A stretch of 64,000 nt of DNA from Fermentimonas sp. (GTDB lineage: Bacteria; Bacteroidota; Bacteroidia; Bacteroidales; Dysgonomonadaceae). How positions within the stretch are numbered: the stretch's first letter is position 1; each line of letters starts with the position of its first letter. The stretch covers positions 310,001 through 374,000 of the forward strand of contig JADMKP010000007.1 of assembly GCA_015478775.1 (NCBI GenBank), in the 5' to 3' direction. This document shows positions 26,820-35,341 of this stretch, one piece after another. The position numbers and the translations under genes were made by a program. A model generated the notes under the pieces. That model searched no databases, was not told where the DNA came from, and saw nothing but the letters and a program-made list of their open reading frames with translations.

Positions 26820-27320
26820 ATGGCAAATATAACATTTAAAGGTAACCCTGTAAATACAGTTGGTGAACTTCCTGCAATAGGCACAGAAGCACCAGATTTT
26901 AGTTTAGTAAACGGTCAGCTTTCTGAAGTAAAGTTATCAGATTTTAAAGGAAAAAATGTAGTTCTTAACATTTTCCCAAGTCTTGATACTGGTACTTGTG
27001 CAGCATCGGTTCGCCGATTCAACAAAGAAGCTACTGCACTAGATAATACAGTGGTACTTGGTATATCTGCCGACCTCCCTTTTGCGGCTAACAGATTCTG
27101 CTCTGCAGAAGGTATAGAAAATGTAGAGACGCTTTCTACTTTCCGTGATACGGCTTTTGCCAATGAATATGGCTTGTTAATGGCAGACGGACCTCTTAAG
27201 GGTCTTTTGGCTAGAACAGTTGTAGTAATTAATCCGGAAGGGAAAGTTGTTTATACAGAGCTGGTTCCTGAGATTGCACATGAACCAGATTATAATTCTG
27301 CAATCAACTCGATAGTGTAG
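26820..27320 (+). CDS. tpx: Thiol peroxidase, atypical 2-Cys peroxiredoxin
   Basis: Reduces lipid and alkyl hydroperoxides with electrons from thioredoxin. The 166-residue protein has the Tpx start MANITFKGNPVNTVGELPAIGTEAPDF. The peroxidatic cysteine is Cys60 in SLDTGTCAASVRRFN and the resolving cysteine is Cys94 in RFCSAEGIEN, the Tpx pairing. No signal peptide is present. A perfect 12-bp palindrome, TTTAACGTTAAA, lies about 90 bases upstream and could be a regulator site. The gene ends in a GC-rich hairpin. Thioredoxin reductase is encoded 3.5 kb further on. Confidence 0.96.
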   Translation: MANITFKGNPVNTVGELPAIGTEAPDFSLVNGQLSEVKLSDFKGKNVVLNIFPSLDTGTCAASVRRFNKEATALDNTVVLGISADLPFAANRFCSAEGIENVETLSTFRDTAFANEYGLLMADGPLKGLLARTVVVINPEGKVVYTELVPEIAHEPDYNSAINSIV

Positions 27321-27349
27321 TTTGTTTCATGAAGATTGTGTTAACAAGG

Positions 27350-27377
27350 AAGGTCTGCGAAGTGATTCGCGGACCTT
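27350..27377 (+). terminator. Hairpin after tpx
   Basis: AAGGTCTGCGAA-GTGA-TTCGCGGACCTT pairs over 12 positions with one G-U. It lies 29 bases after the tpx stop. The T tract after it is weak (TCGCAATATA), so it may be a terminator or a 3'-end stabiliser. Confidence 0.65.
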
Positions 27378-27473
27378 TCGCAATATATAGAATATCAATA
27401 TTATAGATAATTGTATACATTCAATTAAAATATAACTTTAGAGCTAATACTTTCAATCTAAGTTTCTTTTTCT

Positions 27474-27481
27474 TAAATTTG
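27474..27481 (+). promoter_or_regulatory. Candidate -7 box for ftsK
   Basis: TAAATTTG matches TAnnTTTG 34 bases before the ftsK ATG. TTTC lies 19 bases upstream in the -33 position, one base off the usual TTTG. Confidence 0.45.
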
Positions 27482-27515
27482 TACTTTAAATTTCAGAAAT
27501 AGCTTCACCCTACTT

Positions 27516-30020
27516 ATGGCAAAAAGAAAAAGGAAGAGAACATCTTCAACAAAAAAAAAGAGTGCAATCTTGCTCCAATTCTTAAAAAGTGAACGCACTC
27601 ACTTTATACTTGGAGTGATTATTGCCTTTTCAGGTATATTTATGCTTCTTGCTATAATTTCATTCTTCTTCACAGGCGCGGCCGATCAGAGTATAGTACT
27701 TAATGCTACATATGGTGAACTGGTAAGATCTAATACGATTGAAGTAGAGAATTGGACTGGCGCTGGGGGTGCATTTATTGCCGAAAGGTTGGTGAATGAC
27801 TGGTTCGGAATATTTTCTGCTTTGATTCCTGCTTTCTTTATATACATTGGATTGCGGTTCATGAATGTTTCGAACTTTCATTTTCTAAAGGCGCTATTTA
27901 TAACTGCATTCGGACTTATTTGTGGTTCCATAACAAGTGCTTTTATCTTCGACAAGCATCTTCCTCATTCTCATGTTAAATGGGGAGGAGCTCACGGCAA
28001 TCAGGTTGAAGAATTGCTTGAAAGCAGTATTGGCTGGCCAGGGATTGTATTACTAATCATTCTTTTTATCATTATAACTGTGGTTATGGTAAAAAAAAGT
28101 TCAATGTATAAGATTCAGAAATCGCTGGTTGACAACAAGCCATCTTTTATGAAATCTGAAGCTATATCTGAAACAATCCTTGAAACTGAAGAAGAGTTTA
28201 ATATAGAAGAAAACAAAGAGCCAGGATTTTTTAAACGTTTTATTAATAATGCAAAGATTAGATTAGCAGCACCTAAATCTGAAGAAATTATAGATACAGA
28301 TGAAAGTGTTGTTGTAGAACCTATTCCTGTGAAAAAAAGCGAATCTTTGATATCTACAAATGCACCTACTACAATAACATCCACTATAAAGGGCACTACA
28401 GATGATGGTGAATTTGAAATAATTATACCGGGTGAAGATGAGAAGATTGAGAACCTTCATCCTGAAAATGATAAAAACAAATCGTTATTTAAATCTAAGA
28501 TTTTGGGTAGTGACGAAGAGTATGATCCTAGAAAAGATCTTTCTTCATTCAAATTCCCTACTCTCGACTTGCTCAAAATTTACAATACAGGTAATCGCGA
28601 AGTGAATATGATTGAGCAGAATGAGAATAAAGATAAAATCATTCATACACTGCGCAATTACGGAATTGAAATAACATCTATTAAAGCAACAGTTGGTCCA
28701 ACTATAACACTTTATGAGATAGTACCTCAAGCAGGGGTAAGAATTTCGAAGATTAGAAATCTTGAAGATGACATTGCATTGAGTCTTTCTGCTTTGGGAA
28801 TACGTATTATTGCACCAATGCCAGGCAAAGGAACGGTTGGTATTGAAGTTCCTAACAAAGACCCTCAAATAGTTTCAATGCACTCTGTACTGTCTTCTAA
28901 ACGCTATCAGGAATGCGATTATGAGTTGCCTGTTGCACTTGGGAAAACTATTACTAACGAGGTATTCATTTTCGATCTTACCAAGATGCCTCACTTGCTT
29001 GTTGCAGGGGCTACAGGGCAAGGCAAGTCTGTAGGTCTTAATGCAATTATAACTTCGTTGTTATATAAAATGCATCCTTCGGAGATGAAGATGGTACTTA
29101 TTGACCCTAAGATGGTTGAGTTTAGTTTATACTCAACTATTGAACATCATTATCTTGCAAAACTTCCTGATGAGGAGAAACCAATTATTGTTGATGTAAC
29201 TAAAGTAACACAGACACTTAATTCTCTTACAAAAGAGATGGACGACCGGTATGAGTTGCTAATGAAAGCACATGTAAGAACAATAAAAGAGTATAACGAA
29301 AAGTTTAAAAACAGACGACTGAATCCAAATAACGGTCATAAGTTTATGCCTTATATCGTTGTAATTATTGATGAATTTGGTGATCTAATTATGACTGCAG
29401 GTAAGGAGATTGAAATGCCTATTGCCCGAATTGCGCAGAAAGCCCGTGCTGTAGGAATTCATATGATAATAGCTACCCAGAGACCTACAACAAATATTAT
29501 AACCGGAACAATTAAAGCTAACTTCCCTGCTAGAATGGCTTTTAGAGTTACATCACAGATAGACTCTAGAACTATTCTTGATATGAGTGGTGCAAACCAG
29601 CTTATTGGCCGAGGTGATATGCTTTTTTCGCAGGGCAGTATAATTACTCGTATACAATGTGCATTTGTTGACACTCCAGAATTGGATAATCTGACTAAAT
29701 ATATTGCAAAACAACAAGGTTACGATACAGCATACCCATTGCCAGAAGTAACTACAGAGGCAGCAACTGGTCCTGGTGCTGTTGATTTAAACGACAGGGA
29801 TGTTTTGTTTGAAGAAGCAGCTCGGCTTATTGTAGTGCATCAACAGGGCTCAACTTCTTTAATTCAAAGAAAATTCTCGATAGGTTATAATCGTGCAGGA
29901 AGACTTATGGATCAGCTTGAAACTGCTGGAATTGTTGGAGGTACACAAGGAAGTAGACCGCGTGAGGTGTTTATTCAGGACGAATATTCACTAGAAAAAC
30001 TGCTCGATTCTTTAAACTAA
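27516..30020 (+). CDS. ftsK: DNA translocase FtsK
   Basis: Septum-located motor that moves chromosome dimers at division. The 834-residue protein has a basic N-terminus (MAKRKRKRTSSTKKK), about four membrane segments within residues 25-195, a variable linker (about 200-350), the alpha/beta motor and a C-terminal gamma winged helix. Walker A is GATGQGKS at about residues 498-505, Walker B is YIVVIIDEFGDL, and the RecA-like ATQRPTTNIITGTIKANFPARMAFRV follows. The gamma domain is visible as EEAARLIVVHQQGSTSLIQRKFSIGYNRAGRLMDQLE and binds KOPS-type polar sequences. lolA-like and trxB genes follow in a common Bacteroidales order. Confidence 0.97.
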   Translation: MAKRKRKRTSSTKKKSAILLQFLKSERTHFILGVIIAFSGIFMLLAIISFFFTGAADQSIVLNATYGELVRSNTIEVENWTGAGGAFIAERLVNDWFGIFSALIPAFFIYIGLRFMNVSNFHFLKALFITAFGLICGSITSAFIFDKHLPHSHVKWGGAHGNQVEELLESSIGWPGIVLLIILFIIITVVMVKKSSMYKIQKSLVDNKPSFMKSEAISETILETEEEFNIEENKEPGFFKRFINNAKIRLAAPKSEEIIDTDESVVVEPIPVKKSESLISTNAPTTITSTIKGTTDDGEFEIIIPGEDEKIENLHPENDKNKSLFKSKILGSDEEYDPRKDLSSFKFPTLDLLKIYNTGNREVNMIEQNENKDKIIHTLRNYGIEITSIKATVGPTITLYEIVPQAGVRISKIRNLEDDIALSLSALGIRIIAPMPGKGTVGIEVPNKDPQIVSMHSVLSSKRYQECDYELPVALGKTITNEVFIFDLTKMPHLLVAGATGQGKSVGLNAIITSLLYKMHPSEMKMVLIDPKMVEFSLYSTIEHHYLAKLPDEEKPIIVDVTKVTQTLNSLTKEMDDRYELLMKAHVRTIKEYNEKFKNRRLNPNNGHKFMPYIVVIIDEFGDLIMTAGKEIEMPIARIAQKARAVGIHMIIATQRPTTNIITGTIKANFPARMAFRVTSQIDSRTILDMSGANQLIGRGDMLFSQGSIITRIQCAFVDTPELDNLTKYIAKQQGYDTAYPLPEVTTEAATGPGAVDLNDRDVLFEEAARLIVVHQQGSTSLIQRKFSIGYNRAGRLMDQLETAGIVGGTQGSRPREVFIQDEYSLEKLLDSLN

Positions 30021-30078
30021 ACAAGATTAAACTTAGTTCTGCTATTATTGTCTTATAGTTAAATTAATAGCATATAAT

Positions 30079-30723
30079 ATGAAAAAGAGCATTTTTACAA
30101 TATTGACACTACTTTTTGCAGTGGGGGTGTTTGCCCAAAACTCAGCTGAATCAAGAAAAATAGTTGATAAAACATACAACGATTATATCTCTTCTGAGGG
30201 TATTAAATTATCCTTTATATTTACTACTCTAGACTCTGATGGAGACGAGTATGATTCTCAAAAAGGAGTTGCATCTATAAAGGGTAATAAATTTCATCTT
30301 GAGATGAACGACATGATTGTGTGGTTTGATGGTAAAACACAATGGGTACTTATGAAAAGTATTGACGAAGTAAATATAAGTAACCCGTCTGATAGTGAAT
30401 TAGCATCGATTAGCCCTCTTGCATTATTGGGATTATATAAAGATGGTTATCTATTAAAAGCTCCGATAAGTAAAACCGTCAATAATATAAATGCTCACTT
30501 GATTGAAATGACTCCTATGGATGCTAATAAGGAGTTTAAATCAATAAATATTTATGTTGATAAACTATCGGGAAGACTTACGCAAGCTCTTTTTACTTTG
30601 AAAAACAATATGAAAACGAAGATAGATATTACAGACTACAACGATAATTATAAATTCAGTGATAGTGATTTTGTATTTGATAAATCTGAATACAAGGATA
30701 CTGAAGTAATTGATTTAAGATAA
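30079..30723 (+). CDS. LolA-like outer membrane lipoprotein carrier
   Basis: A 214-residue periplasmic protein with a Sec signal peptide (MKKSIFTILTLLFAVGVFA, cleavage near AQN). The remainder is the single beta-sheet and lid pattern of LolA: KGVASIKGNKFHLEMNDMIVWFDGKTQWVL is the LolA core, followed by PLALLGLYKDGY and a late GRLTQALFTLKNNMKTKIDITDY. LolA ferries lipoproteins from the inner membrane LolCDE complex to the outer membrane, a heavy load in SusD-rich Bacteroidota. It follows ftsK by 58 bases, as in many relatives. The family match is by pattern, so identity to true LolA is likely rather than certain. Confidence 0.82.
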   Translation: MKKSIFTILTLLFAVGVFAQNSAESRKIVDKTYNDYISSEGIKLSFIFTTLDSDGDEYDSQKGVASIKGNKFHLEMNDMIVWFDGKTQWVLMKSIDEVNISNPSDSELASISPLALLGLYKDGYLLKAPISKTVNNINAHLIEMTPMDANKEFKSINIYVDKLSGRLTQALFTLKNNMKTKIDITDYNDNYKFSDSDFVFDKSEYKDTEVIDLR

Positions 30724-30797
30724 TATTCTACGCTATTTCATCTGTTTAACCCAAATAGATAATTGTAATATCCGTTTAATAATAAGGGGAATATTAG

Positions 30798-30805
30798 TAT
30801 CTTTG
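30798..30805 (+). promoter_or_regulatory. Candidate -7 box for trxB
   Basis: TATCTTTG matches TAnnTTTG, 26 bases before the trxB start. TTTA lies 19 bases upstream in the -33 position. Confidence 0.5.
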
Positions 30806-30830
30806 AGCTAATAAAAAAAACTATTAAAAT

Positions 30831-31772
30831 ATGAGAGATAAAGTTCGCTGTCTGATTTTAGGATCAGGTCCTGCTGGATATACTGCAGCTATATATGCTT
30901 CGAGAGCAAATTTGGAACCTGTACTTTATGAAGGTATGGAACCAGGCGGGCAATTAACAACAACTACTGATGTTGAGAATTTCCCTGGTTATCCTGAAGG
31001 TATTACAGGACCTCAGATGATGGAAGATTTAAAAAAGCAGGCTCAACGGTATGGCGCTGAAGTGTTATCTGGAAGAGGAACTGCGGTTGACTTCTCTACA
31101 CATCCACTTAAAGTGACCATTGATGACGAAAAAGTGATTGAGGCTGATACTGTAATTATATCAACAGGCGCGACAGCTAAATATTTGGGACTGGAAGATG
31201 AAACTAAGTATGCCGGACAAGGTGTTTCAGCCTGTGCTACTTGCGATGGTTTTTTCTACAGGAAGAAAAGAGTTGCTGTTGTTGGTGGAGGCGATACCGC
31301 TTGTGAGGAAGCTACGTATCTATCAGGATTGGCAGATAAAGTTTACATGATTGTTCGTAAACCTTATCTACGAGCTTCAGAAATTATGAAGGAGAGGGTT
31401 ATGAACAATCCAAAGATTGAGATACTATTCGAGCATAATGCCGTAGGTCTTTTCGGAAATAATGGTGTTGAAGGGGCTCATCTCATTAAGCGTATGGGTG
31501 AACAGGATGAAGAGAAAATTGATATTGAAATTGATGGCTTCTTTCTTGCTATTGGTCATAAACCCAACACTGAAATCTTTAAAAATTATATTGAGTTGGA
31601 TAATGTAGGCTATATAAAAACTGAACATCCTACTACAAGAACTAACATTGAAGGTGTTTTTGCTTGTGGCGATGTGGCTGACCCTATTTATCGTCAGGCA
31701 GTAACTGCCGCAGGTACAGGCTGCCGTGCTGCAATGGATGCCGAACGATATTTATCTGAAAAAGGTTTGTAA
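30831..31772 (+). CDS. trxB: Thioredoxin-disulfide reductase
   Basis: Flavoprotein that reduces thioredoxin with NADPH in the cytoplasm. The 313-residue protein shows the FAD-binding GSGPAGYTAAIYASRANL at residues 10-27, the redox-active pair Cys135-Ala-Thr-Cys138 in SACATCDGFFY, the NADPH-binding GGGDTACEEATYLS, and the closing FAD motif GVFACGDVADP. It is full length for the low-molecular-weight class. It would regenerate thioredoxin for the Tpx encoded upstream. It has its own candidate promoter and a very strong terminator. Confidence 0.97.
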   Translation: MRDKVRCLILGSGPAGYTAAIYASRANLEPVLYEGMEPGGQLTTTTDVENFPGYPEGITGPQMMEDLKKQAQRYGAEVLSGRGTAVDFSTHPLKVTIDDEKVIEADTVIISTGATAKYLGLEDETKYAGQGVSACATCDGFFYRKKRVAVVGGGDTACEEATYLSGLADKVYMIVRKPYLRASEIMKERVMNNPKIEILFEHNAVGLFGNNGVEGAHLIKRMGEQDEEKIDIEIDGFFLAIGHKPNTEIFKNYIELDNVGYIKTEHPTTRTNIEGVFACGDVADPIYRQAVTAAGTGCRAAMDAERYLSEKGL

Positions 31773-31800
31773 GTTTTTAGATATTAAAGAATATAAAATT

Positions 31801-31839
31801 AAGTGTCTCAGATAATTGATTATCTGAGACACTTTTTTA
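31801..31839 (+). terminator. Strong terminator of trxB
   Basis: AAGTGTCTCAGATAAT and ATTATCTGAGACACTT form a perfect 16-bp stem with a TG tip; TTTT follows directly. It lies 28 bases after the trxB stop. Confidence 0.92.
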
Positions 31840-31998
31840 ATGTAGTATTTGTATGTTTTCTTGAATTCTTTATTTATAAATATTATTATTAAATACCATT
31901 ATTTGCAATTATCTGTATTTAATCTTATATTTCATTAAAACCGCTTTAGTAATGAATATATCATGTTAACTAGATTTTATAAATGTATTTATTACTCT

Positions 31999-32006
31999 TA
32001 TATTTG
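31999..32006 (+). promoter_or_regulatory. Candidate -7 box for the first SusC/SusD pair
   Basis: TATATTTG matches TAnnTTTG and implies a leader of about 115 nt. The rest of the 354-base gap between trxB and the SusC gene holds the trxB terminator and AT-rich sequence in which I see no operator or RNA structure. Confidence 0.45.
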
Positions 32007-32126
32007 TATACATATTTAAAAATGCCAACAATATTTTAAGGTTTGCTAGGTTATCTACTACATATTTTAAATATATAGGGCTATATGATCTTATATTACT
32101 AATAATTAATTAATTAAAAAGAGAGA

Positions 32127-35100
32127 ATGAAAAGAAACAAATTATTTGACTTGAGAGGTGTATTGACTCTTTTTCTGAGTTTAATAGCCTTGTCGATTTC
32201 TGCTCAAACAGTTACCGTGAGTGGTACAATAAAAGACGATACCGGTTTCGAGGTTATTGGAGCTACCGTTATCGTTGAAGGAGACGCAACTCGTGGGACG
32301 GTTACAGACATTGATGGAAATTACACTTTAACAAATGTGCCTACAAATGGTGCACTGCAAATCAGCTATGTTGGTATGAGAACGCAGGTAGTTCCAGTTG
32401 AGGGAAGATCAACTATAGATATATTACTAGCATCAGACACAGAACTTCTTGATGAGGTGGTGGTTGTGGGTTTTGGTACGCAAAAGAAAGAAAATCTTAC
32501 TGGTGCGGTTTCGGCAGTGAGCTCGGATGAACTTACAGCACGTCCTGTAAACAACGTAGTTGAAGCTCTGCAGGGTGTTGTCCCGGGTATGAATATCTCT
32601 ACAGGTATAAGTGGAGGTGCATTAAACTCGACACAAAGATTTAACATTCGTGGAGTTGGGACCATCGGCACAGGCTCTAGTGTTTCACCATTAGTTCTTA
32701 TTGATGGCATGGAAGGTGATATGAACACCCTTAATCCAAATGATATTGAAAGTATTTCTGTACTTAAGGATGCTGCTGCTTCATCAATTTATGGATCACG
32801 TGCTCCTGGTGGTGTTATTTTAATTACTACAAAGAAAGGTAAAGAAGGAAAGCCATCTGTAAACTATAATAATAGTTTCAGATTTCTTTCTCCTCTGAAT
32901 ATGCCTGAGATGGCTGATTCATATAGTTTCGCTAATGCTATTAACGATCAGTTAGGTAACGGTGGGCAAGCTCCCATGTATAGCGAAAATAAACTTCAAC
33001 AAATATTGGATTTCCAGCAAGGTAAATCTGGACAGTTTATGTGGGAACGCAATGGTCGCTGGAACTCGTTTGATGACCCTGAAAGACAAGATATTATGCC
33101 TGCAGGGAATACCGATTGGTTAAAAACACATTTTGGAAACAGTTTTACTCAAGAACACTCATTAAGTATTAATGGTGGTGGAGAAAACGTTCAGTACTAC
33201 TTTTCTGGTAATTACCTAAATCAAGGTGGTTTATTAACATATGGTGACGATAGCAAACAAAGATATTCTGTTAATGCAAGAATAAACAGCAAGCTAGCCG
33301 ATTGGTTAAAAATGGGATATACAGCTCGTTTTAGCAGAACTGATTATGAAGCCCCTACTCATACGGGAGGTAATGATATAGTTTGGAACCAATTCTATTT
33401 TGACATGTTTAGATTTTGGCCAGTAATTCCTTTAAAGGATCCAAATGGATACTATACAGCTGAATCTCAAGTGTATCAGATTCAAAATGGTGGTCGCGAA
33501 AAGACTCAAAATGATGTTTTAACACAACAGCTTTCATTTACTTTGGAGCCAGTTGATAACTGGATTACTAATGTTGAATTGAATTATAAAACTAGTAATC
33601 ATTTCAGACACAGAAATTGGCAAACAACTTATGCTTATGATGTGAACGAAATACCATATTCTATTTCTAATAATACAACTACAGTTAATGAATATGCATA
33701 TAAGAGTAATTTCTTTAATCCAAATATCTTCACAGAATATAGTACGGAGTTAGGTTATGGACATAATGTTAAAGGTTTACTTGGATTTCAAGCTGAAGTA
33801 TATACCGATAGAAATTTATCGGGTACACAAGACAATATTGCAGCTGGAATTCCTACATTAAATACTACTACTACAAATGCACGAACTGGTGGTGGATATG
33901 GTCATTGGGCAACTGCAGGATATTTTGGACGTGTAAACTACGACTACCTGGGACGTTATCTTGTTGAAGCCAACTTACGTTATGACGGAACTTCGAGATT
34001 CCTTGCTGATCAGCGTTGGAATTGGTTCCCATCATTCTCATTGGGATGGAATATTGCAAGAGAAGAATTCTTTGAAGATTACACAGATATTGTAAGTAAC
34101 CTGAAACCAAGACTTTCATGGGGTCAGTTGGGTAATCAGAACACAGACAATTGGTATCCATTCTATAGAGTTATCAATAGAGGTAATGCTAATGGATCGT
34201 GGTTACTTAATGGTCAAAGACCAAATACTTCTGCAGAGTCTTCACTTGTGTCTGCACTTCTTACATGGGAGAAAACTCAAACTCTTAACATAGGTGCCGA
34301 CTTATCAATGTTACGCAACAGATTGAATGCATCTTTTGACTGGTATCAGCGAAAATCACTTGATATGGTGGGTCCAGCTCCGGAGCTTCCACATATATTA
34401 GGTATTGGAACTCCACGTGTCAATAATCTTGATATGACATCTAAAGGTTGGGAAATTCAACTTAACTGGAGAGACATTGTTGGGGACTTCAGATATGGAG
34501 CAACTTTCTCATTGTCGGATAATAATGTTACAATTGATAGCTACCCTAACGAATCAAAATCACTTTCTCTGTATTATCCGGGAGCAGTAATTGGCGATAT
34601 ATGGGGATATGAGACTGTGGGAATTGCAAAAACTAATGAAGAAATGCAAGCTCACTTAAACTCAATGAACAATGGTGCGCAAAGTGCACTGGGGTCTAAT
34701 TGGGGAGCAGGTGATATTATGTATAAGGATTTAAATGGTGACGGGAAAATTGACGGTGGAAAAAACACTGTTGATGATTCGGGAGACCGCAAAATTATTG
34801 GTAATTCAAATTCAAGATATAATTTTGGTTTAAATCTGGATGCAGATTACAAAGGATTTGACCTGAAAGTATTCTTGCAAGGGACTCTTAAGAGAGATTA
34901 CATGCCAGGTGGTGGTACAACTGTATTTTGGGGTGCCGTAGGATATTGGCAAACCAACTTCTTTGAACCACATCTAGACTACTTTAGACCTGAAGGCACA
35001 AATAGTCCACTTGGAGCTAATGTTGAGGCATACTATCCACGTCCTCTTGAAAATGGAAGAAATAGAAATAGCCAAACAAGATATTTGCAAAATGCAGCAT

Positions 35101-35321
35101 ATGCTCGCTTAAAGAACGTTACACTTGGTTATACATTACCGCAATCTTTAACTGAGAATCTAAGTGTTTCTAATTTAAGATTCTTTGTTTCAGGTGAGAA
35201 CCTGCTTACTATTACTAAATTGAAAATGTATGATCCCGAAACAGTTGGTGTTGGAGGATGGGATGGAGCTACATACCCGCTTTCTAAAACATTCTCTGTT
35301 GGTTTGACAGTAACCCTTTAA
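32127..35321 (+). CDS. SusC/RagA family TonB-dependent outer membrane receptor
   Basis: Outer membrane importer that pairs with a SusD lipoprotein and takes up glycans or peptides with TonB energy. The 1064-residue protein has a signal peptide (to about LSISAQT), a carboxypeptidase-regulatory-like domain at about residues 30-108 (VSGTIKDDTGFEVIGATVIVEG, TDIDGNYTL), the LDEVVVVGFGTQKKENLTGAV linker of SusC proteins, the plug (VVEALQGVVPGMNIS, NIRGVGTIG, VLKDAAASSIYGSRAPGGVILITTKKG) and a 22-stranded barrel ending in the aromatic FSVGLTVTL. The partner SusD gene starts 20 bases downstream. No glycosidase or regulator is adjacent, so the substrate is unknown. Confidence 0.95.
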   Translation: MKRNKLFDLRGVLTLFLSLIALSISAQTVTVSGTIKDDTGFEVIGATVIVEGDATRGTVTDIDGNYTLTNVPTNGALQISYVGMRTQVVPVEGRSTIDILLASDTELLDEVVVVGFGTQKKENLTGAVSAVSSDELTARPVNNVVEALQGVVPGMNISTGISGGALNSTQRFNIRGVGTIGTGSSVSPLVLIDGMEGDMNTLNPNDIESISVLKDAAASSIYGSRAPGGVILITTKKGKEGKPSVNYNNSFRFLSPLNMPEMADSYSFANAINDQLGNGGQAPMYSENKLQQILDFQQGKSGQFMWERNGRWNSFDDPERQDIMPAGNTDWLKTHFGNSFTQEHSLSINGGGENVQYYFSGNYLNQGGLLTYGDDSKQRYSVNARINSKLADWLKMGYTARFSRTDYEAPTHTGGNDIVWNQFYFDMFRFWPVIPLKDPNGYYTAESQVYQIQNGGREKTQNDVLTQQLSFTLEPVDNWITNVELNYKTSNHFRHRNWQTTYAYDVNEIPYSISNNTTTVNEYAYKSNFFNPNIFTEYSTELGYGHNVKGLLGFQAEVYTDRNLSGTQDNIAAGIPTLNTTTTNARTGGGYGHWATAGYFGRVNYDYLGRYLVEANLRYDGTSRFLADQRWNWFPSFSLGWNIAREEFFEDYTDIVSNLKPRLSWGQLGNQNTDNWYPFYRVINRGNANGSWLLNGQRPNTSAESSLVSALLTWEKTQTLNIGADLSMLRNRLNASFDWYQRKSLDMVGPAPELPHILGIGTPRVNNLDMTSKGWEIQLNWRDIVGDFRYGATFSLSDNNVTIDSYPNESKSLSLYYPGAVIGDIWGYETVGIAKTNEEMQAHLNSMNNGAQSALGSNWGAGDIMYKDLNGDGKIDGGKNTVDDSGDRKIIGNSNSRYNFGLNLDADYKGFDLKVFLQGTLKRDYMPGGGTTVFWGAVGYWQTNFFEPHLDYFRPEGTNSPLGANVEAYYPRPLENGRNRNSQTRYLQNAAYARLKNVTLGYTLPQSLTENLSVSNLRFFVSGENLLTITKLKMYDPETVGVGGWDGATYPLSKTFSVGLTVTL

Positions 35322-35341
35322 TAATTTAGTTAAATAAAACA

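Noticed and set aside
31773-32126. Searched the gap before the first SusC gene for a riboswitch or LacI-type operator
   Set aside because: Only the trxB terminator and a -7 box are visible; the remaining AT-rich sequence shows no stable stem or palindrome with a central CG.
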